The notes: generated by a model not told the origin, from the letters alone. Positions 9,271 to 17,885 are shown, counted from the first letter of the stretch. The stretch: DNA of 64,000 nt from Paenibacillus_G elgii_A (GCA_042219835.1 JBHJMN010000034.1:1-64000), one strand, 5' to 3'. Program-made: numbers and translations.

Positions 9271-9450
9271 CTATTTTGTCTCCAACTCATCCGGTACATC
9301 GTATTTATTGATATGCGAAGTGATCGCCTCGACGGCTTCGTTTACATCCGTCGTCGCAGGCACTTCGTTCACCACGTCGTCGGTACGGTCATAAAAATTC
9401 AACCGGTTCGCCTCGGCCGCTTTCTCTTTGTCACTTTGTTTCATCTTCAT
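9271..9450 (-). CDS. Small acidic hypothetical protein, 59 aa
   Basis: A 59-codon frame starting MKMKQSDKEK and ending DVPDELETK. It is soluble, charged and rich in Asp and Glu, with no membrane segment. Two signs make it real: GAAGGAGG seven bases before the ATG, and a strong terminator right after the stop. It reads toward the FNR-linked activase operon but is separated from it by that terminator. I do not recognise the family. Short acidic proteins of this kind are common and poorly studied in Bacillales. Confidence 0.7.
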   Translation of the reverse strand: MKMKQSDKEKAAEANRLNFYDRTDDVVNEVPATTDVNEAVEAITSHINKYDVPDELETK

Positions 9451-9638
9451 GTTGCCTCCTTCTTAGCCTATGTTCACCTATTACTATGCACGAAGTTAAT
9501 ATTTGTTATGCATAAAAAGAGACATCCCATAAACTAATAATGGCGCACGGTAATTTCCTGATCAATCAGCTCTATCAAAGCATATTCGATAAATTGTTGA
9601 AATTAAACGATCACCTTGAGATATATCCAGGTGAGCTT

Positions 9639-9767
9639 TCAAATCGCACGCCGCTGCCGTTTTCTACGCCACGCATACAACACCATAAAACCGAGAACAC
9701 TCATTCCCGCGCCCAGCAGCCCCGTCCAATCAGAAAAATATTGAACACCGCCAAGGCCGATACGTTG
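9639..9767 (-). pseudogene. Relic of the 3' end of a membrane-protein gene
   Basis: Minus-strand frame of about 42 codons, opened only by a preceding TAA and with no start codon at its head. It encodes one hydrophobic segment (WTGLLGAGMSVLGFMVLYAW) followed by a basic tail, RRKRQRRAI. This looks like the C-terminal membrane anchor of a lost protein. The rest of 9451-9966 shows an inverted repeat (TCACCT / AGGTGA at 9611-9634) and no other gene. Confidence 0.35.
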
Positions 9768-9966
9768 TTATTTCCAGATGGAATAAAGCAAGAATTGTCG
9801 ACAGACTCCCGAAATCCTGCTAAAATGCACTGTAGACTTCCCCCTATAAAAGAACAAAGGTGAAAAAATAATGCTATCCTTTTCCAGATTGACTAAATGC
9901 AAACCCCCTATCCCGTAATTTCTTTGCCAGCCCATTGAGATTTTTGAATTATAGGGGGAATTGGCT

Positions 9967-11136
9967 GTGCAAAGAAAAATCTCATCACCATCTTTACTGT
10001 TGTTAATTGTCCTTATGGCTTTCCCACAAATTAGCGAAACGATCTATACACCTTCATTACCGGATATCGCGAAGAGCCTGCATACAACCGGCAATGCAAT
10101 CCAATTGACACTCAGTATATATTTCCTCGGTTTCGCCGTTGGCGTTTTTTGCTGGGGAAGGCTTTCGGATTCCATTGGGCGGCGTCCCTCTATGCTTTGG
10201 GGAATCTTGGTTTATGCCCTGGGCAGCTTGGGATGTTACCTGTCCGGTTCGGCGGAATGGTTGCTGGTAAGCCGGTTCATTCAGGCTTTTGGCGCCAGCA
10301 CCGGCTCGGTAGTGACTCAAACCATACTTCGTGAGAGTATCGATGGAGCCAAGCGTCATGCTGTGTTTGCTCAGATCTCTGCGGCTCTTGCCTTTACACC
10401 GGCCATCGGGCCGTTAATTGGAGGATGGGTCGATCAAGCGTTCGGTTTTAGAGCTGTGTTCTTCACTCTGGTTGTCATGAGCGCCGCGATTTTTACGTAC
10501 GCATTGGTTTCTCTGCCCGAGACAAGAGTTTCCACGAGCTCCGGCATTCGTACGTTTTCTGTAGCCAAGCGCTTGATTTCTGACAAAAGAGTATGGGCAT
10601 TCGGTTTTCTTATAGGAACGACAAACGGCATTTTGTTTAGTTACTATGCCGAGGCCCCGTTCATTTTTATCGAGTTTTTTCACATGAGTCCAGGTGTGTT
10701 TGGTTTTTTAGGAATTTTCGTGGCGCTGTCTTCCATTATCGGTGCGATGCTGTCGAAAAAACTGCTAAACCGGATCCGGGCAGAAAAAATTATTTTTCTT
10801 GGTTCCCTCATCACGATGGCGGGGGCCGTATGTCTCACCGTTCTCGCACTTTATGGCATGAGCCCTTCCGCAGCAGGATTGGCATTCATGGTAGCTTCAA
10901 TCTTTATCCTCCTGCTAGGAATCGGTATGGCCATTCCTAACTGCCTGAGTCTGGCGCTCGTCAATTACGGCGATGTCCTTGGTACCGCGGGAGCCATTTT
11001 CGGATTGGGCTATTACGTAGTGGTCAGCCTGATTACCAGCGGGATGAGTTATCTTCACGACGGTTCGTTATTAACCATGCCTATCTATTTTCTCGTATTG
11101 GCAATAGGTATGGCCTTTGTGAGCAAGAAGCTTTAA
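9967..11136 (+). CDS. Bcr/CflA-type MFS multidrug efflux transporter
   Basis: 389 aa with about 12 membrane helices. FPQISETIYTPSLPDIA in the first helix and the loop GRLSDSIGRRPSMLWG after helix 2 are typical of the Bcr/CflA drug:proton antiporter group. It should export hydrophobic drugs across the cell membrane. GTG 9967 lies 8 bases after AGGGGG; the in-frame TTG at 9961 is only two bases from that site and is less likely. It is monocistronic, with a terminator 8 bases after the stop. The substrate cannot be read from sequence. Confidence 0.85.
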   Translation: MQRKISSPSLLLLIVLMAFPQISETIYTPSLPDIAKSLHTTGNAIQLTLSIYFLGFAVGVFCWGRLSDSIGRRPSMLWGILVYALGSLGCYLSGSAEWLLVSRFIQAFGASTGSVVTQTILRESIDGAKRHAVFAQISAALAFTPAIGPLIGGWVDQAFGFRAVFFTLVVMSAAIFTYALVSLPETRVSTSSGIRTFSVAKRLISDKRVWAFGFLIGTTNGILFSYYAEAPFIFIEFFHMSPGVFGFLGIFVALSSIIGAMLSKKLLNRIRAEKIIFLGSLITMAGAVCLTVLALYGMSPSAAGLAFMVASIFILLLGIGMAIPNCLSLALVNYGDVLGTAGAIFGLGYYVVVSLITSGMSYLHDGSLLTMPIYFLVLAIGMAFVSKKL

Positions 11137-11143
11137 TCATCGG

Positions 11144-11183
11144 GAAGCCGGTTCTCTCTAAGCAGAGAATCGGCTTCTCTTCA
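11144..11183 (+). terminator. Terminator after the MFS gene
   Basis: GAAGCCGGTTCTCT pairs with AGAGAATCGGCTTC (one wobble) across a 6-base loop, followed by a short T-rich stretch. Confidence 0.8.
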
Positions 11184-11214
11184 TTCCCCCGCTAAGCGCT
11201 CTCGACTGATGGCC

Positions 11215-11242
11215 AAAAAAATAGGGCTCCCGAGCTGGAGCC
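11215..11242 (-). terminator. Terminator of the stalk-domain protein gene
   Basis: Minus-strand GGCTCC / GGAGCC stem followed by CTA and seven T. Confidence 0.8.
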
Positions 11243-11247
11243 TAAAC

Positions 11248-12309
11248 TTAGTTTTCGACAACGATTTTGACGGCTTGGCCCATTGGCGGCAAGCTTTTGG
11301 TCAAGATCGGACCATAGAAGGCATACACTTTATCGCCTTTTTTAAGCTGATGTGCGGCAACCGGCTGATTATCCTTCGTTCCGATCACAGGTGTATCCTC
11401 TGCCACATTCAGGACTACCGTGTCATGCGATCCGTCGCTAAGCTTATTCCCTTTGATCGAAAGACGCGTTGTCCCATCCGCCGAAGAAGTAATCTCCTCG
11501 ATCTCCCCTGCCGTGCCTAAAGTTTGCTGCGCGGCAGAGCTTTGTTTCACGATAATTTTTTTCGCATGGGTCATCGGCGGCATGCTCATGGCCATCGCCA
11601 GACCGTGTTCCGCTTCGATGGACATGCCGAGCTGCAAATCGGCGAGCGTCAGCTTCTGGTTATTGTCGGATACGATTTCCGTTTCGCCCGAAATGTTCAG
11701 TCGGACGCCGTGCCTATAGCCGTTAAGGCCGATCTCTCCGCCTTTATCGCGATAGGTGATGCTCGTGATCGTTCCTTGCTTGGTCGTGCTCACAACCTGT
11801 TCTTCGTTTTCTTGCTTCTTGGAATGGATAGTAATCGTACCCGTCGCGTTCACCTTTACTTGAAGCTTCATCACCTTTTCGAAATAGGACAGCGGAACAT
11901 ACGTTTTCTCATTCGTTAACTCCGGCGCCGCTTCGAGCGGAACAAGCATTTTGGCAAAGCCGTATTGGTCTTGTCCGATCTGAAGGGTTAACCATTGGTT
12001 GCCTTGAACCAGCTCCAGCGACTGGGTATCCTGCTTCCAGGTCAGCTTATAGCCAAGCGCTTCGGCTGCAGCGCGAATCGGTACCATAATTTGATTTTTA
12101 GCGCCTACGTATATCGGGTTCTCTTCGGGAGAAAATCCTTTTCCATCGATCACGAGAACAAACTTAAGACCGCCGTAGGAATCCTGCGGAGCAGGAGCGG
12201 AAATCGGCAGCGGTTTTACCGTCGCAGACTCGCCTGGAGCAGCGGATACGACGTTGGTTGCCAGCAGCGCGCCGGCCAGGACAGTCCCGAGTACTTTGAA
12301 TGGTTTCAT
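11248..12309 (-). CDS. Secreted copper-amine-oxidase-N (stalk) domain protein
   Basis: 353 aa. A Sec signal peptide (about residues 1-23, cleavage after VVSA) precedes a copper amine oxidase N-terminal-like domain (about 40-155). GKGFSPEENPIYVGAKNQIM, the following VPIRAAAEALGY, and TYVPLSYFEKVM are its usual strands. This stalk domain is very common in Paenibacillus exported proteins and does not imply amine oxidase activity. Residues 170-353 form a repeated beta-rich region with two related halves (GTITSITYRDKGGE and EIEEITSSADGTT). GGAGG lies 11 bases before the ATG. Role unknown, probably at the cell surface. Confidence 0.8.
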   Translation of the reverse strand: MKPFKVLGTVLAGALLATNVVSAAPGESATVKPLPISAPAPQDSYGGLKFVLVIDGKGFSPEENPIYVGAKNQIMVPIRAAAEALGYKLTWKQDTQSLELVQGNQWLTLQIGQDQYGFAKMLVPLEAAPELTNEKTYVPLSYFEKVMKLQVKVNATGTITIHSKKQENEEQVVSTTKQGTITSITYRDKGGEIGLNGYRHGVRLNISGETEIVSDNNQKLTLADLQLGMSIEAEHGLAMAMSMPPMTHAKKIIVKQSSAAQQTLGTAGEIEEITSSADGTTRLSIKGNKLSDGSHDTVVLNVAEDTPVIGTKDNQPVAAHQLKKGDKVYAFYGPILTKSLPPMGQAVKIVVEN

Positions 12310-12382
12310 GATGTCACATACCTCCTGTAATAACCTATGTAAGAAAACAACCCCTGAAGCTAAGCCTCCATATTTGCTGTTT

Positions 12383-12703
12383 TCAATCTCCTAAACGCGA
12401 TGTCCGGTTAAAATGTTGCACGGCAGGGAGTTCCAAGCAAAAAACACCTGCTCTAACGAAATGGAGGACAAGCGTCTTGAGGTTGTTCCTCGGATGTTCG
12501 ACATATTCTCCAAAAGGATCGATATCGATAAATCCGAATTTCTTGTACAGCGCTATCGACTCGGGCTGCATAGGCCCGGTTTCGAGGAGTAAGGATCTAA
12601 ATCCCGCCCGAGCCGCTTCCTGCTTCAAAAATGACAAGATACTTGACGCAATTCCTTTATTTCGGAACGAAGGACACCAACTTCCGATACGTAATTCAGC
12701 AGC
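12383..12703 (-). pseudogene. 5'-truncated GNAT acetyltransferase
   Basis: The open frame begins right after a TAA and shows the C-terminal half of a GNAT domain: the acetyl-CoA loop SFRNKGIASS, then LLLETGPMQPESIALYKKFG and FIDIDPFGEYV. The N-terminal half and any start codon with a ribosome binding site are missing. The only in-frame start (TTG 12637) lies beyond the cofactor loop. The break abuts a ptsI relic, so a deletion probably joined two genes. Confidence 0.65.
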
Positions 12704-12719
12704 TTACAGCTTTTTTACT

Positions 12720-12974
12720 GACGGCCAGCGTGTACTGACCGAGATCGTTCTTTCCGATGCTGAAGAAATTGACCTCGTGCGCAAAGCTGTCCGCCATAAT
12801 CGCCGTGGACGGAACCTCGATCATGATGCCCAGCTCGACGTTTCGATCGAAATCGACGCCTTCGCAGCGCAGCTCCTCCATCGCCTAGTGCGCCGCCCCT
12901 CTCGCCTTTCTCTATTCGTCCATACAGGAGATCATCGGAAACATTATCTTGACGAGTCAGTATCGGAACAATGC
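12720..12974 (-). pseudogene. ptsI: Decayed fragment of PTS enzyme I (ptsI)
   Basis: On the minus strand the frame reads KIMFPMISCMDE, stop, RKARGAAH, stop, AMEELRCEGVDFD, then GIMIEVPSTAIMAD and EVNFFSIGKNDLGQYTLAV. These are the conserved PEP-binding and catalytic-loop blocks of enzyme I (normally FFSIGTNDLTQYTLAV). Two or three in-frame stop codons, loss of the N-terminal domain and loss of the C-terminal tail show that it is dead. It ends exactly where the GNAT relic begins. Confidence 0.7.
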
Positions 12975-13271
12975 GATTGATATTAGCATAGCGAAGCTGT
13001 ATATTTTAGACAATATGAGTCCATAATCCGGAACTTTGCTATTTCAAAAGAGTGCCACCTCAAAATTTTTTTTACCGCTTTCTGGAGTTTCAAAACGACG
13101 AGATATGAAGGGAATATCCGTTTGATGTCGAATACTCCATTATTGAGTGCGGATTAAACTAACGGGCAGGATAATTACATAATGACCATAAACTGGAGTC
13201 TGTTACAATTGAATATGTTGCGCATTTGTAATATATTACGAACTAAAAATTAACTATATAGGAGGAGTATT

Positions 13272-14078
13272 ATGGAGGATTCAGTCGTAAAGAGCAATTT
13301 ATTATTAAATTCAAGAAAAAACACTCTTAATAATAAAGGGGTTTTAGAACAAAATAAAAAGTTTTGGGATAATACTGCTGACAAATGGTTCGGTGTAACT
13401 GCACTCCCAGAACTCGGATGCTTGATACCATCCGAAGAAGATTTACATTTGTTTGGTGATGTGTCTGGTAAAAAAGTTCTTGAAATTGGTTGTGGAAGTG
13501 GGCACTCTCTTAAATATCATGGTGACCATCATGCATCAGAACTTTGGGGACTTGATATATCCACACAGCAAATTGAAAATGCAACCCGTTATTTAAAAGA
13601 TTGTGGATATGAAGCACGTTTATTCAACAGTCCCATGGAAGAAAATCCAGGCTTACCAAAGGATTATTTTGATATTGTTTATTCAATATATGCAATCGGC
13701 TGGACTACCGATTTACAAAAAACATTTAATTTAATCGCATCCTATTTAAAAAACAGTGGTACTTTTATATTTAGCTGGGATCACCCTGTTATGAGATGTA
13801 TGGAAATTGAAGAAAATAATCTTGTAGTTAAAAGCTCTTATTACGATGAAAATCTATTTACATTTGAAAAATACGGCTTTGATATTTCACTCAGCAAAAG
13901 GAAAATTTCAACGTATATTAACGCTTTATCTAAAGCAGGTTTTTTTATTGAGGAAATGATAGAAGAAACTGATAAACAAACCCTTCAAAGTGAGAGTAAA
14001 GTTGAACAGAAATATCATTCTGCTTTCAATGCAAAAATGTTGCCCCTGTCCTTCGTTTTTAAAGCAAGAAAACTTTAA
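13272..14078 (+). CDS. SAM-dependent class I methyltransferase
   Basis: 268 aa. The SAM-binding glycine motif is VLEIGCGSGHSL (about residues 71-82), followed by the acidic strand end LWGLDIS and the catalytic-face DYFDIVYSIYAIGW. This is the Methyltransf_11/25 fold; the substrate is unknown. GGAGGAG lies 6 bases before the ATG. The gene is strongly AT-rich (many Lys, Asn and Ile codons ending in A or T) compared with neighbours such as cdaS, which suggests acquisition from a low-GC Firmicute. It is monocistronic and sits beside gene relics. Confidence 0.8.
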   Translation: MEDSVVKSNLLLNSRKNTLNNKGVLEQNKKFWDNTADKWFGVTALPELGCLIPSEEDLHLFGDVSGKKVLEIGCGSGHSLKYHGDHHASELWGLDISTQQIENATRYLKDCGYEARLFNSPMEENPGLPKDYFDIVYSIYAIGWTTDLQKTFNLIASYLKNSGTFIFSWDHPVMRCMEIEENNLVVKSSYYDENLFTFEKYGFDISLSKRKISTYINALSKAGFFIEEMIEETDKQTLQSESKVEQKYHSAFNAKMLPLSFVFKARKL

Positions 14079-14098
14079 TCGGTAATTAATGCATAATT

Positions 14099-14122
14099 TT
14101 TGCGGTTATATAAACCGCAATC
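14099..14122 (+). terminator. Terminator after the methyltransferase gene
   Basis: TTGCGGTT / AACCGCAA stem around a short ATATA loop, followed by TCTTT. Confidence 0.65.
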
Positions 14123-14307
14123 TTTAATATTGATTTCGCATATTGCAAAAAAGAAGCGGATTGGCATCATGTCAACGTCAGACAGTGCATCTCCGATGAA
14201 GACTATTGTCGTCCGTCCCGTGCAAAAAATTGCACTATCGCTTCCCAGAAACTTTTCATACCTAATCTCGTATAACAGAATAACGAACCTAAAAGGAGGT
14301 TTTTCGG

Positions 14308-14496
14308 ATGTATCTTCTAGCTATACTGCTCCCTCCTGTTGCCGTTCTATTTTGCGGAAAACCGATACAGGCTCTTCTCAACTTTATTCTGACGCTCTTC
14401 TTCTGGCTGCCGGGCGTCATTCACGCTTGTCTGGTCGTTCACGAACGCAAGCAGGATCAACGGATGGAAAGAATGGCCCGGAACACATACAGGTAA
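14308..14496 (+). CDS. yqaE: YqaE/Pmp3 family small membrane protein
   Basis: 62 aa with two membrane helices: LLAILLPPVAVLF and then LLNFILTLFFWLPGVIHAC, with the usual charged C-terminal tail. This is the pattern of the UPF0057/Pmp3 family, small stress-related membrane proteins that affect membrane potential. AAAAGGAGG lies 8 bases before the ATG. A long terminator follows, so it is transcribed alone. Confidence 0.85.
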   Translation: MYLLAILLPPVAVLFCGKPIQALLNFILTLFFWLPGVIHACLVVHERKQDQRMERMARNTYR

Positions 14497-14512
14497 TGGG
14501 GTATAGGAAGCG

Positions 14513-14568
14513 GGTCCCCGCAAAAAACACTTCTCTCATCGAAAGTGTTTTTTGCGGGGACCTTATTT
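14513..14568 (+). terminator. Long perfect terminator hairpin
   Basis: A 20-bp perfect stem (arms 14513-14532 and 14543-14562) with a 10-base loop, followed by TTATTTGTT. It isolates yqaE from the MerR promoter that starts five bases later. Confidence 0.85.
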
Positions 14569-14572
14569 GTTG

Positions 14573-14603
14573 TTGACTCTAACGTTACGTTATACGCTAT
14601 AGT
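14573..14603 (+). promoter_or_regulatory. MerR-type promoter with 19-bp spacer and operator
   Basis: TTGACT (14573-14578) and TATAGT (14598-14603) are separated by 19 bp, the over-long spacer used by MerR-family activators. The spacer contains the dyad TAACG-TTA-CGTTA, a likely operator. The regulator encoded 25 bases downstream probably controls its own expression here. Confidence 0.75.
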
Positions 14604-14627
14604 GATGCTTGAAAGGAGGTCGCGACG

Positions 14628-15374
14628 ATTCCGGTGAAGGTGAAAGAGGTTGCGGATTTAGTCGGCATCAGTGTGCGCACGCTTCATCATTACGATGCAA
14701 TTGGATTATTGACCCCGGACGGGACGACGGAAGCCGGGTATCGCTTGTACTCTGACGATAATCTTGAAATGCTGCAGCAGATTTTATTTTTCAGAGAACT
14801 TGACTTCCCTTTAACGAAAATCAAAGAAATGATTCACAGTCCTTCCTTTAACCGTCTGGAAGCACTGGAACTGCACCGGAACATGCTGCTTGAAAAACGC
14901 AACAGGCTCGATAACATGATAGCGACGATCGATAAAACGATGCGTCATGCGAGAGGAGAAATTCAAATGACGGCAAAAGAAAAATTCGAAGGCTTTGACT
15001 TCAGCCGTAATCCTTACGAGCAAGAAGCCCGCGAACGTTGGGGCAATGAAGCGGTCAATAAGGCCAACGCCAAGGTCGGCTCCATGTCGAAAGACGAACA
15101 GGAAGCAATGGGCAAAACGATGAATGGGATCTACGCCAAGCTGGCCGAACTTCGCGGCGGCTCGCCGGATTCTGCGGAGGCGCAGACGGCCATTAAAGAA
15201 TGGTACGAGCTATTGAACCAAATGGGTTCTTACTCACTCGAAGCCTTCAAAGGCTTGGGTCAAATGTATGTGGATGACGAGCGCTTCACCCAAAGCATCG
15301 ACCGCTTCGGCGACGGATTGGCGAAATTTATGCGCGATGCGATGGCCGTTTATGCGGATACAAACCGGAAATAG
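14628..15374 (+). CDS. MerR-family regulator with TipAS ligand-binding domain
   Basis: 248 aa from the ATT at 14628. The N-terminal winged helix (KEVADLVGISVRTLHHYDAI) and coiled-coil dimer helix are MerR-like. Residues about 130-245 are a TipAS antibiotic-recognition domain (EARERWGNEAV and KANAKVGSMSKDEQEAM). It resembles Mta/TipA, which bind drugs and switch on efflux or themselves. AAGGAGGT sits 8 bases before ATT but 14 before the first GTG (14634). Starting at ATT puts four residues before VKEV, as in Mta and TipA. The initiation codon is therefore probably the rare ATT. Confidence 0.82.
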   Translation: MPVKVKEVADLVGISVRTLHHYDAIGLLTPDGTTEAGYRLYSDDNLEMLQQILFFRELDFPLTKIKEMIHSPSFNRLEALELHRNMLLEKRNRLDNMIATIDKTMRHARGEIQMTAKEKFEGFDFSRNPYEQEARERWGNEAVNKANAKVGSMSKDEQEAMGKTMNGIYAKLAELRGGSPDSAEAQTAIKEWYELLNQMGSYSLEAFKGLGQMYVDDERFTQSIDRFGDGLAKFMRDAMAVYADTNRK

Positions 15375-15380
15375 TACGAT

Positions 15381-15428
15381 GGGCAGTCCCGCAAGTCATT
15401 CCCAGATGACTTCGGGGCTGCCCTTTTT
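15381..15428 (+). terminator. Terminator after the MerR gene
   Basis: GGGCAGTCCCG / CGGGGCTGCCC outer stem with an inner AAGTCAT / ATGACTT stem, then TTTTT. Confidence 0.85.
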
Positions 15429-15499
15429 CGTTGTTAAAGCCTCGAATAATCGCTTTTTGGATCGGTTAAGCTAAACTATGGAAAGGATGGGATTCGCAG

Positions 15500-16129
15500 A
15501 TGGAGCATTTGGAATGTGACGTTTCCCCTTTAAAAAAGGAGCTCAAGGAACAATTAACGGACATCCTTCACAGCATCGGAAAGGTCGTTTCCAGCCTGGA
15601 CGAGGTCAATACGTGCCTGCTTAACGAGATCGAGCATCTTTCCAAGCGGTTCTCCAAGACGGGAGCGCTTGCTTCGACCTATTATTTGAACTGTTTTCTG
15701 TCGCCCTATACGAGCAAGTATAAAGAGATTTCCCGTTCTGTGAACCACCTGGGTCTCAAACGTCAAGGCGCTCTCATTGTCATCCAGCGGGAGGATAGCA
15801 TCGATTCCTGGATCACCCCGGGCATCCTCCTGTCCGCGGAAATTACCAGTTCCTTGCTGGAGTCCATCTTCGCTCCGGGCAGCCCGCTGCATGACGGGGC
15901 CGTATTTATACGCTCCGACCAGATCGTCTCGGCCGCCAACATCCTCCCTCTGACCGAACGAACCTTCCCCAATCAAAAGCTGGGAACCCGTCACCGCGCC
16001 GCCATCGGACTGTCGGAGCGGACCGATGCGTTAATCATCGTCGTATCCGAGGAAACCGGGAAAACCTCCTTTTGTCTGAACGGCCATCTTTATCCTTTCT
16101 CGATCCCCTCGGGATACGTTATCCCTTAG
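15500..16129 (+). CDS. cdaS: Sporulation-type diadenylate cyclase
   Basis: 209 aa. Makes cyclic di-AMP from two ATP. Residues 1-60 are the two regulatory helices (YojJ domain) that keep CdaS as an inactive hexamer. Residues about 75-205 are the DAC domain with the catalytic DGA (132-134, LHDGAVFI) and RHRAA (164-168). There is no membrane segment, which separates it from CdaA, and its short length separates it from DisA. In B. subtilis CdaS acts in the forespore and in germination. AGGATGG lies 9 bases before the ATG. Its last 11 bases overlap the end of the convergent DinB gene. Confidence 0.9.
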   Translation: MEHLECDVSPLKKELKEQLTDILHSIGKVVSSLDEVNTCLLNEIEHLSKRFSKTGALASTYYLNCFLSPYTSKYKEISRSVNHLGLKRQGALIVIQREDSIDSWITPGILLSAEITSSLLESIFAPGSPLHDGAVFIRSDQIVSAANILPLTERTFPNQKLGTRHRAAIGLSERTDALIIVVSEETGKTSFCLNGHLYPFSIPSGYVIP

Positions 16130-16622
16130 AACAGGATTTCAACTCTTTAATTTGCTCGATATGTCGTTGCTCGTGTAAATACAATAATTCAACCCATTGA
16201 TCCAATGGCAAGTCGCCAAAAACAGGATGATTTACTGCTATTGCCTTCAAAATGGATTTGTCGTCTATCTTACCAAGAACATCCATCAATTTATTTCTTG
16301 ATTCGCTTAATAGTTGAACGATTTGCAAAACTTGAAAAGGTTCGGAACTTGGTTCCGAAATCTGGGGCGCTTGAATCTTATTGGACCGATCTGACACAAA
16401 GTGAGCCGGTATGTGTTCTGATCCGCTTGGACTCTTTTGTTCAAGCCCAAACACAATTGCTTTTGCGAACAGCTTTTCCGTAATAAACAAATGATGACAA
16501 ACCTGAGCTATGCTCCATTTACTCATCTCAAATCGTCGATTGAATTCATCAAAACTTAAAGAAGAAACCTCATTTAGCAACCGCTCTCTGGTTGTAAATA
16601 AATTCTCTTCAAATTTATCCAT
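16119..16622 (-). CDS. DinB-family (four-helix bundle) protein
   Basis: 167 aa. The conserved histidines of the metal site are visible: QVCHHLF near residue 40 and LYLHEQRHIEQI near 150, giving the H...HxxxH pattern of the DinB/YfiT superfamily. Members include bacillithiol-dependent transferases and putative metal-dependent hydrolases; which one this is cannot be told. GAAGGGAG precedes the ATG. AT-rich. Convergent with cdaS, with 11 bases of overlap. Confidence 0.8.
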   Translation of the reverse strand: MDKFEENLFTTRERLLNEVSSLSFDEFNRRFEMSKWSIAQVCHHLFITEKLFAKAIVFGLEQKSPSGSEHIPAHFVSDRSNKIQAPQISEPSSEPFQVLQIVQLLSESRNKLMDVLGKIDDKSILKAIAVNHPVFGDLPLDQWVELLYLHEQRHIEQIKELKSCSKG

Positions 16623-16782
16623 GCGATATCTCCCTTCGTTTCCAAATCAACATTTATTATAACAAAGTTCTATATACTTGGTACGATTTATTTTCACAAA
16701 TATTACAGATAGTTTCTGCTTACCCCTCAAGCAAAAAATAAACCGTCATCTTGAAGGGATAAAGACTTGCAAGAAAGAACCG

Positions 16783-16806
16783 AAAAAACCGGACCCTTAG
16801 CCGGTT
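16783..16806 (-). terminator. Terminator of the epimerase gene
   Basis: Minus-strand AACCGG / CCGGTT stem with an 8-base loop and a run of T. Confidence 0.75.
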
Positions 16807-16841
16807 CTCTTGGAGTTGAAAATCCCCTATATCTTACAATG

Positions 16842-17885
16842 TTAATCTATACAGATCACACCGGCTTCGCGCAATTCATTTAGCATCGCATCGTCTTTGT
16901 CATCATCATGACCAATATCCTCTGGCAGATGAGCCAGTTCCCAATCAATCGTTTTTTTCAATCCTTCCTTAAAGGAGAAAATTTCTCGGTAGCCTAATTC
17001 TTCCCGAATTCGCTTGGATTCGACGATGATATTTTGTTCTGTGTGCAAGGGGATGCCTAGCTCATCTGGAAGGTGACCGGTAGGAACTTGGATGATTTTA
17101 CCTTGCCAATTCAGCTGGTCGCCAATAGCCTGAATGAAATCTAACATCGTTCTCGTCTGAAGCTCTGCTATGTTGTAGAGGCGTCCTGCTGCTCGCTCGT
17201 TTGTTATCGCTAATGCAATGCCATAAGCGACATCCTCCACATATCCGTGAGACCAGAGCCAATTTGAATAACCTTCATCCAGCAAAATAACTGGTCTGTC
17301 ATCATGCAATGGCTTCAATTTGAAATAATGAAATAGTCTATGCTGTGGATCATTTGGTCCGTAAACCGCGGGCAGGCGTACAACAGTTGCTGTTAAGTAA
17401 GGGTCGTTCATGACCATCTCTTCCAGAGGAATTTTGTCATAACGATTGCACCAATCATCGGGATTCTTGGCGGGGTCTTGGTAAGGGTAACGATTGTTTC
17501 TAACGGCAGAATCCTCCGAAATCGGCAATGGCTCTAACGGTCCGTTGTCAGCCCGTCGGACGACACCATAAGCACGATAAACATCCTGACTACTGATCAT
17601 CACGAGTCGATTCGTAATGCCGCGGAATGTATGCAGTACGGGCACGATGTCTGTTTCTGTGTAAGCAATCATATCCACTACAACGTCGGGAGACAAGGAT
17701 TGAAAGGCCGCCTTGTGTTGCTCCAATTGCATTTTGTCCCCGTATATGTGCTTTACGGTGGAAGGCAAGTCGATTTCAGTCTTGCCACGATGGAACAAGG
17801 TAATATCATGATAGCCCATGGCATCAAGATGGCGAATCACGTATGGTCCGATAAAGTTAGTTCCTCCAATGATGAGAATTTTCAT
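16842..17885 (-). CDS. NAD-dependent epimerase/dehydratase (extended SDR)
   Basis: 347 aa. MKILIIGGTNFIGPYVIRHL carries the GxxxxxG dinucleotide-binding loop of extended SDRs. MISSQDVYRA supplies the serine region. The usual YxxxK appears as YDKIPLEEMV, so the motif is changed. VRLPAVYGPNDPQHR is the family block after it. It acts on an NDP-sugar or a related substrate; the precise reaction is unknown. The ATG at 17885 is 6 bases after GAGGTG; the GTG at 17894 overlaps that site and is not preferred. It stands alone with its own terminator. Confidence 0.8.
   Translation of the reverse strand: MKILIIGGTNFIGPYVIRHLDAMGYHDITLFHRGKTEIDLPSTVKHIYGDKMQLEQHKAAFQSLSPDVVVDMIAYTETDIVPVLHTFRGITNRLVMISSQDVYRAYGVVRRADNGPLEPLPISEDSAVRNNRYPYQDPAKNPDDWCNRYDKIPLEEMVMNDPYLTATVVRLPAVYGPNDPQHRLFHYFKLKPLHDDRPVILLDEGYSNWLWSHGYVEDVAYGIALAITNERAAGRLYNIAELQTRTMLDFIQAIGDQLNWQGKIIQVPTGHLPDELGIPLHTEQNIIVESKRIREELGYREIFSFKEGLKKTIDWELAHLPEDIGHDDDKDDAMLNELREAGVICID

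Noticed and set aside
14158..14207. Possible HAD-phosphatase relic on the minus strand (IVFIGDALSDVDMMP)
   Set aside because: The motif is suggestive of a HAD GDxxxD block, but only about 16 codons fit and nothing before or after supports it.
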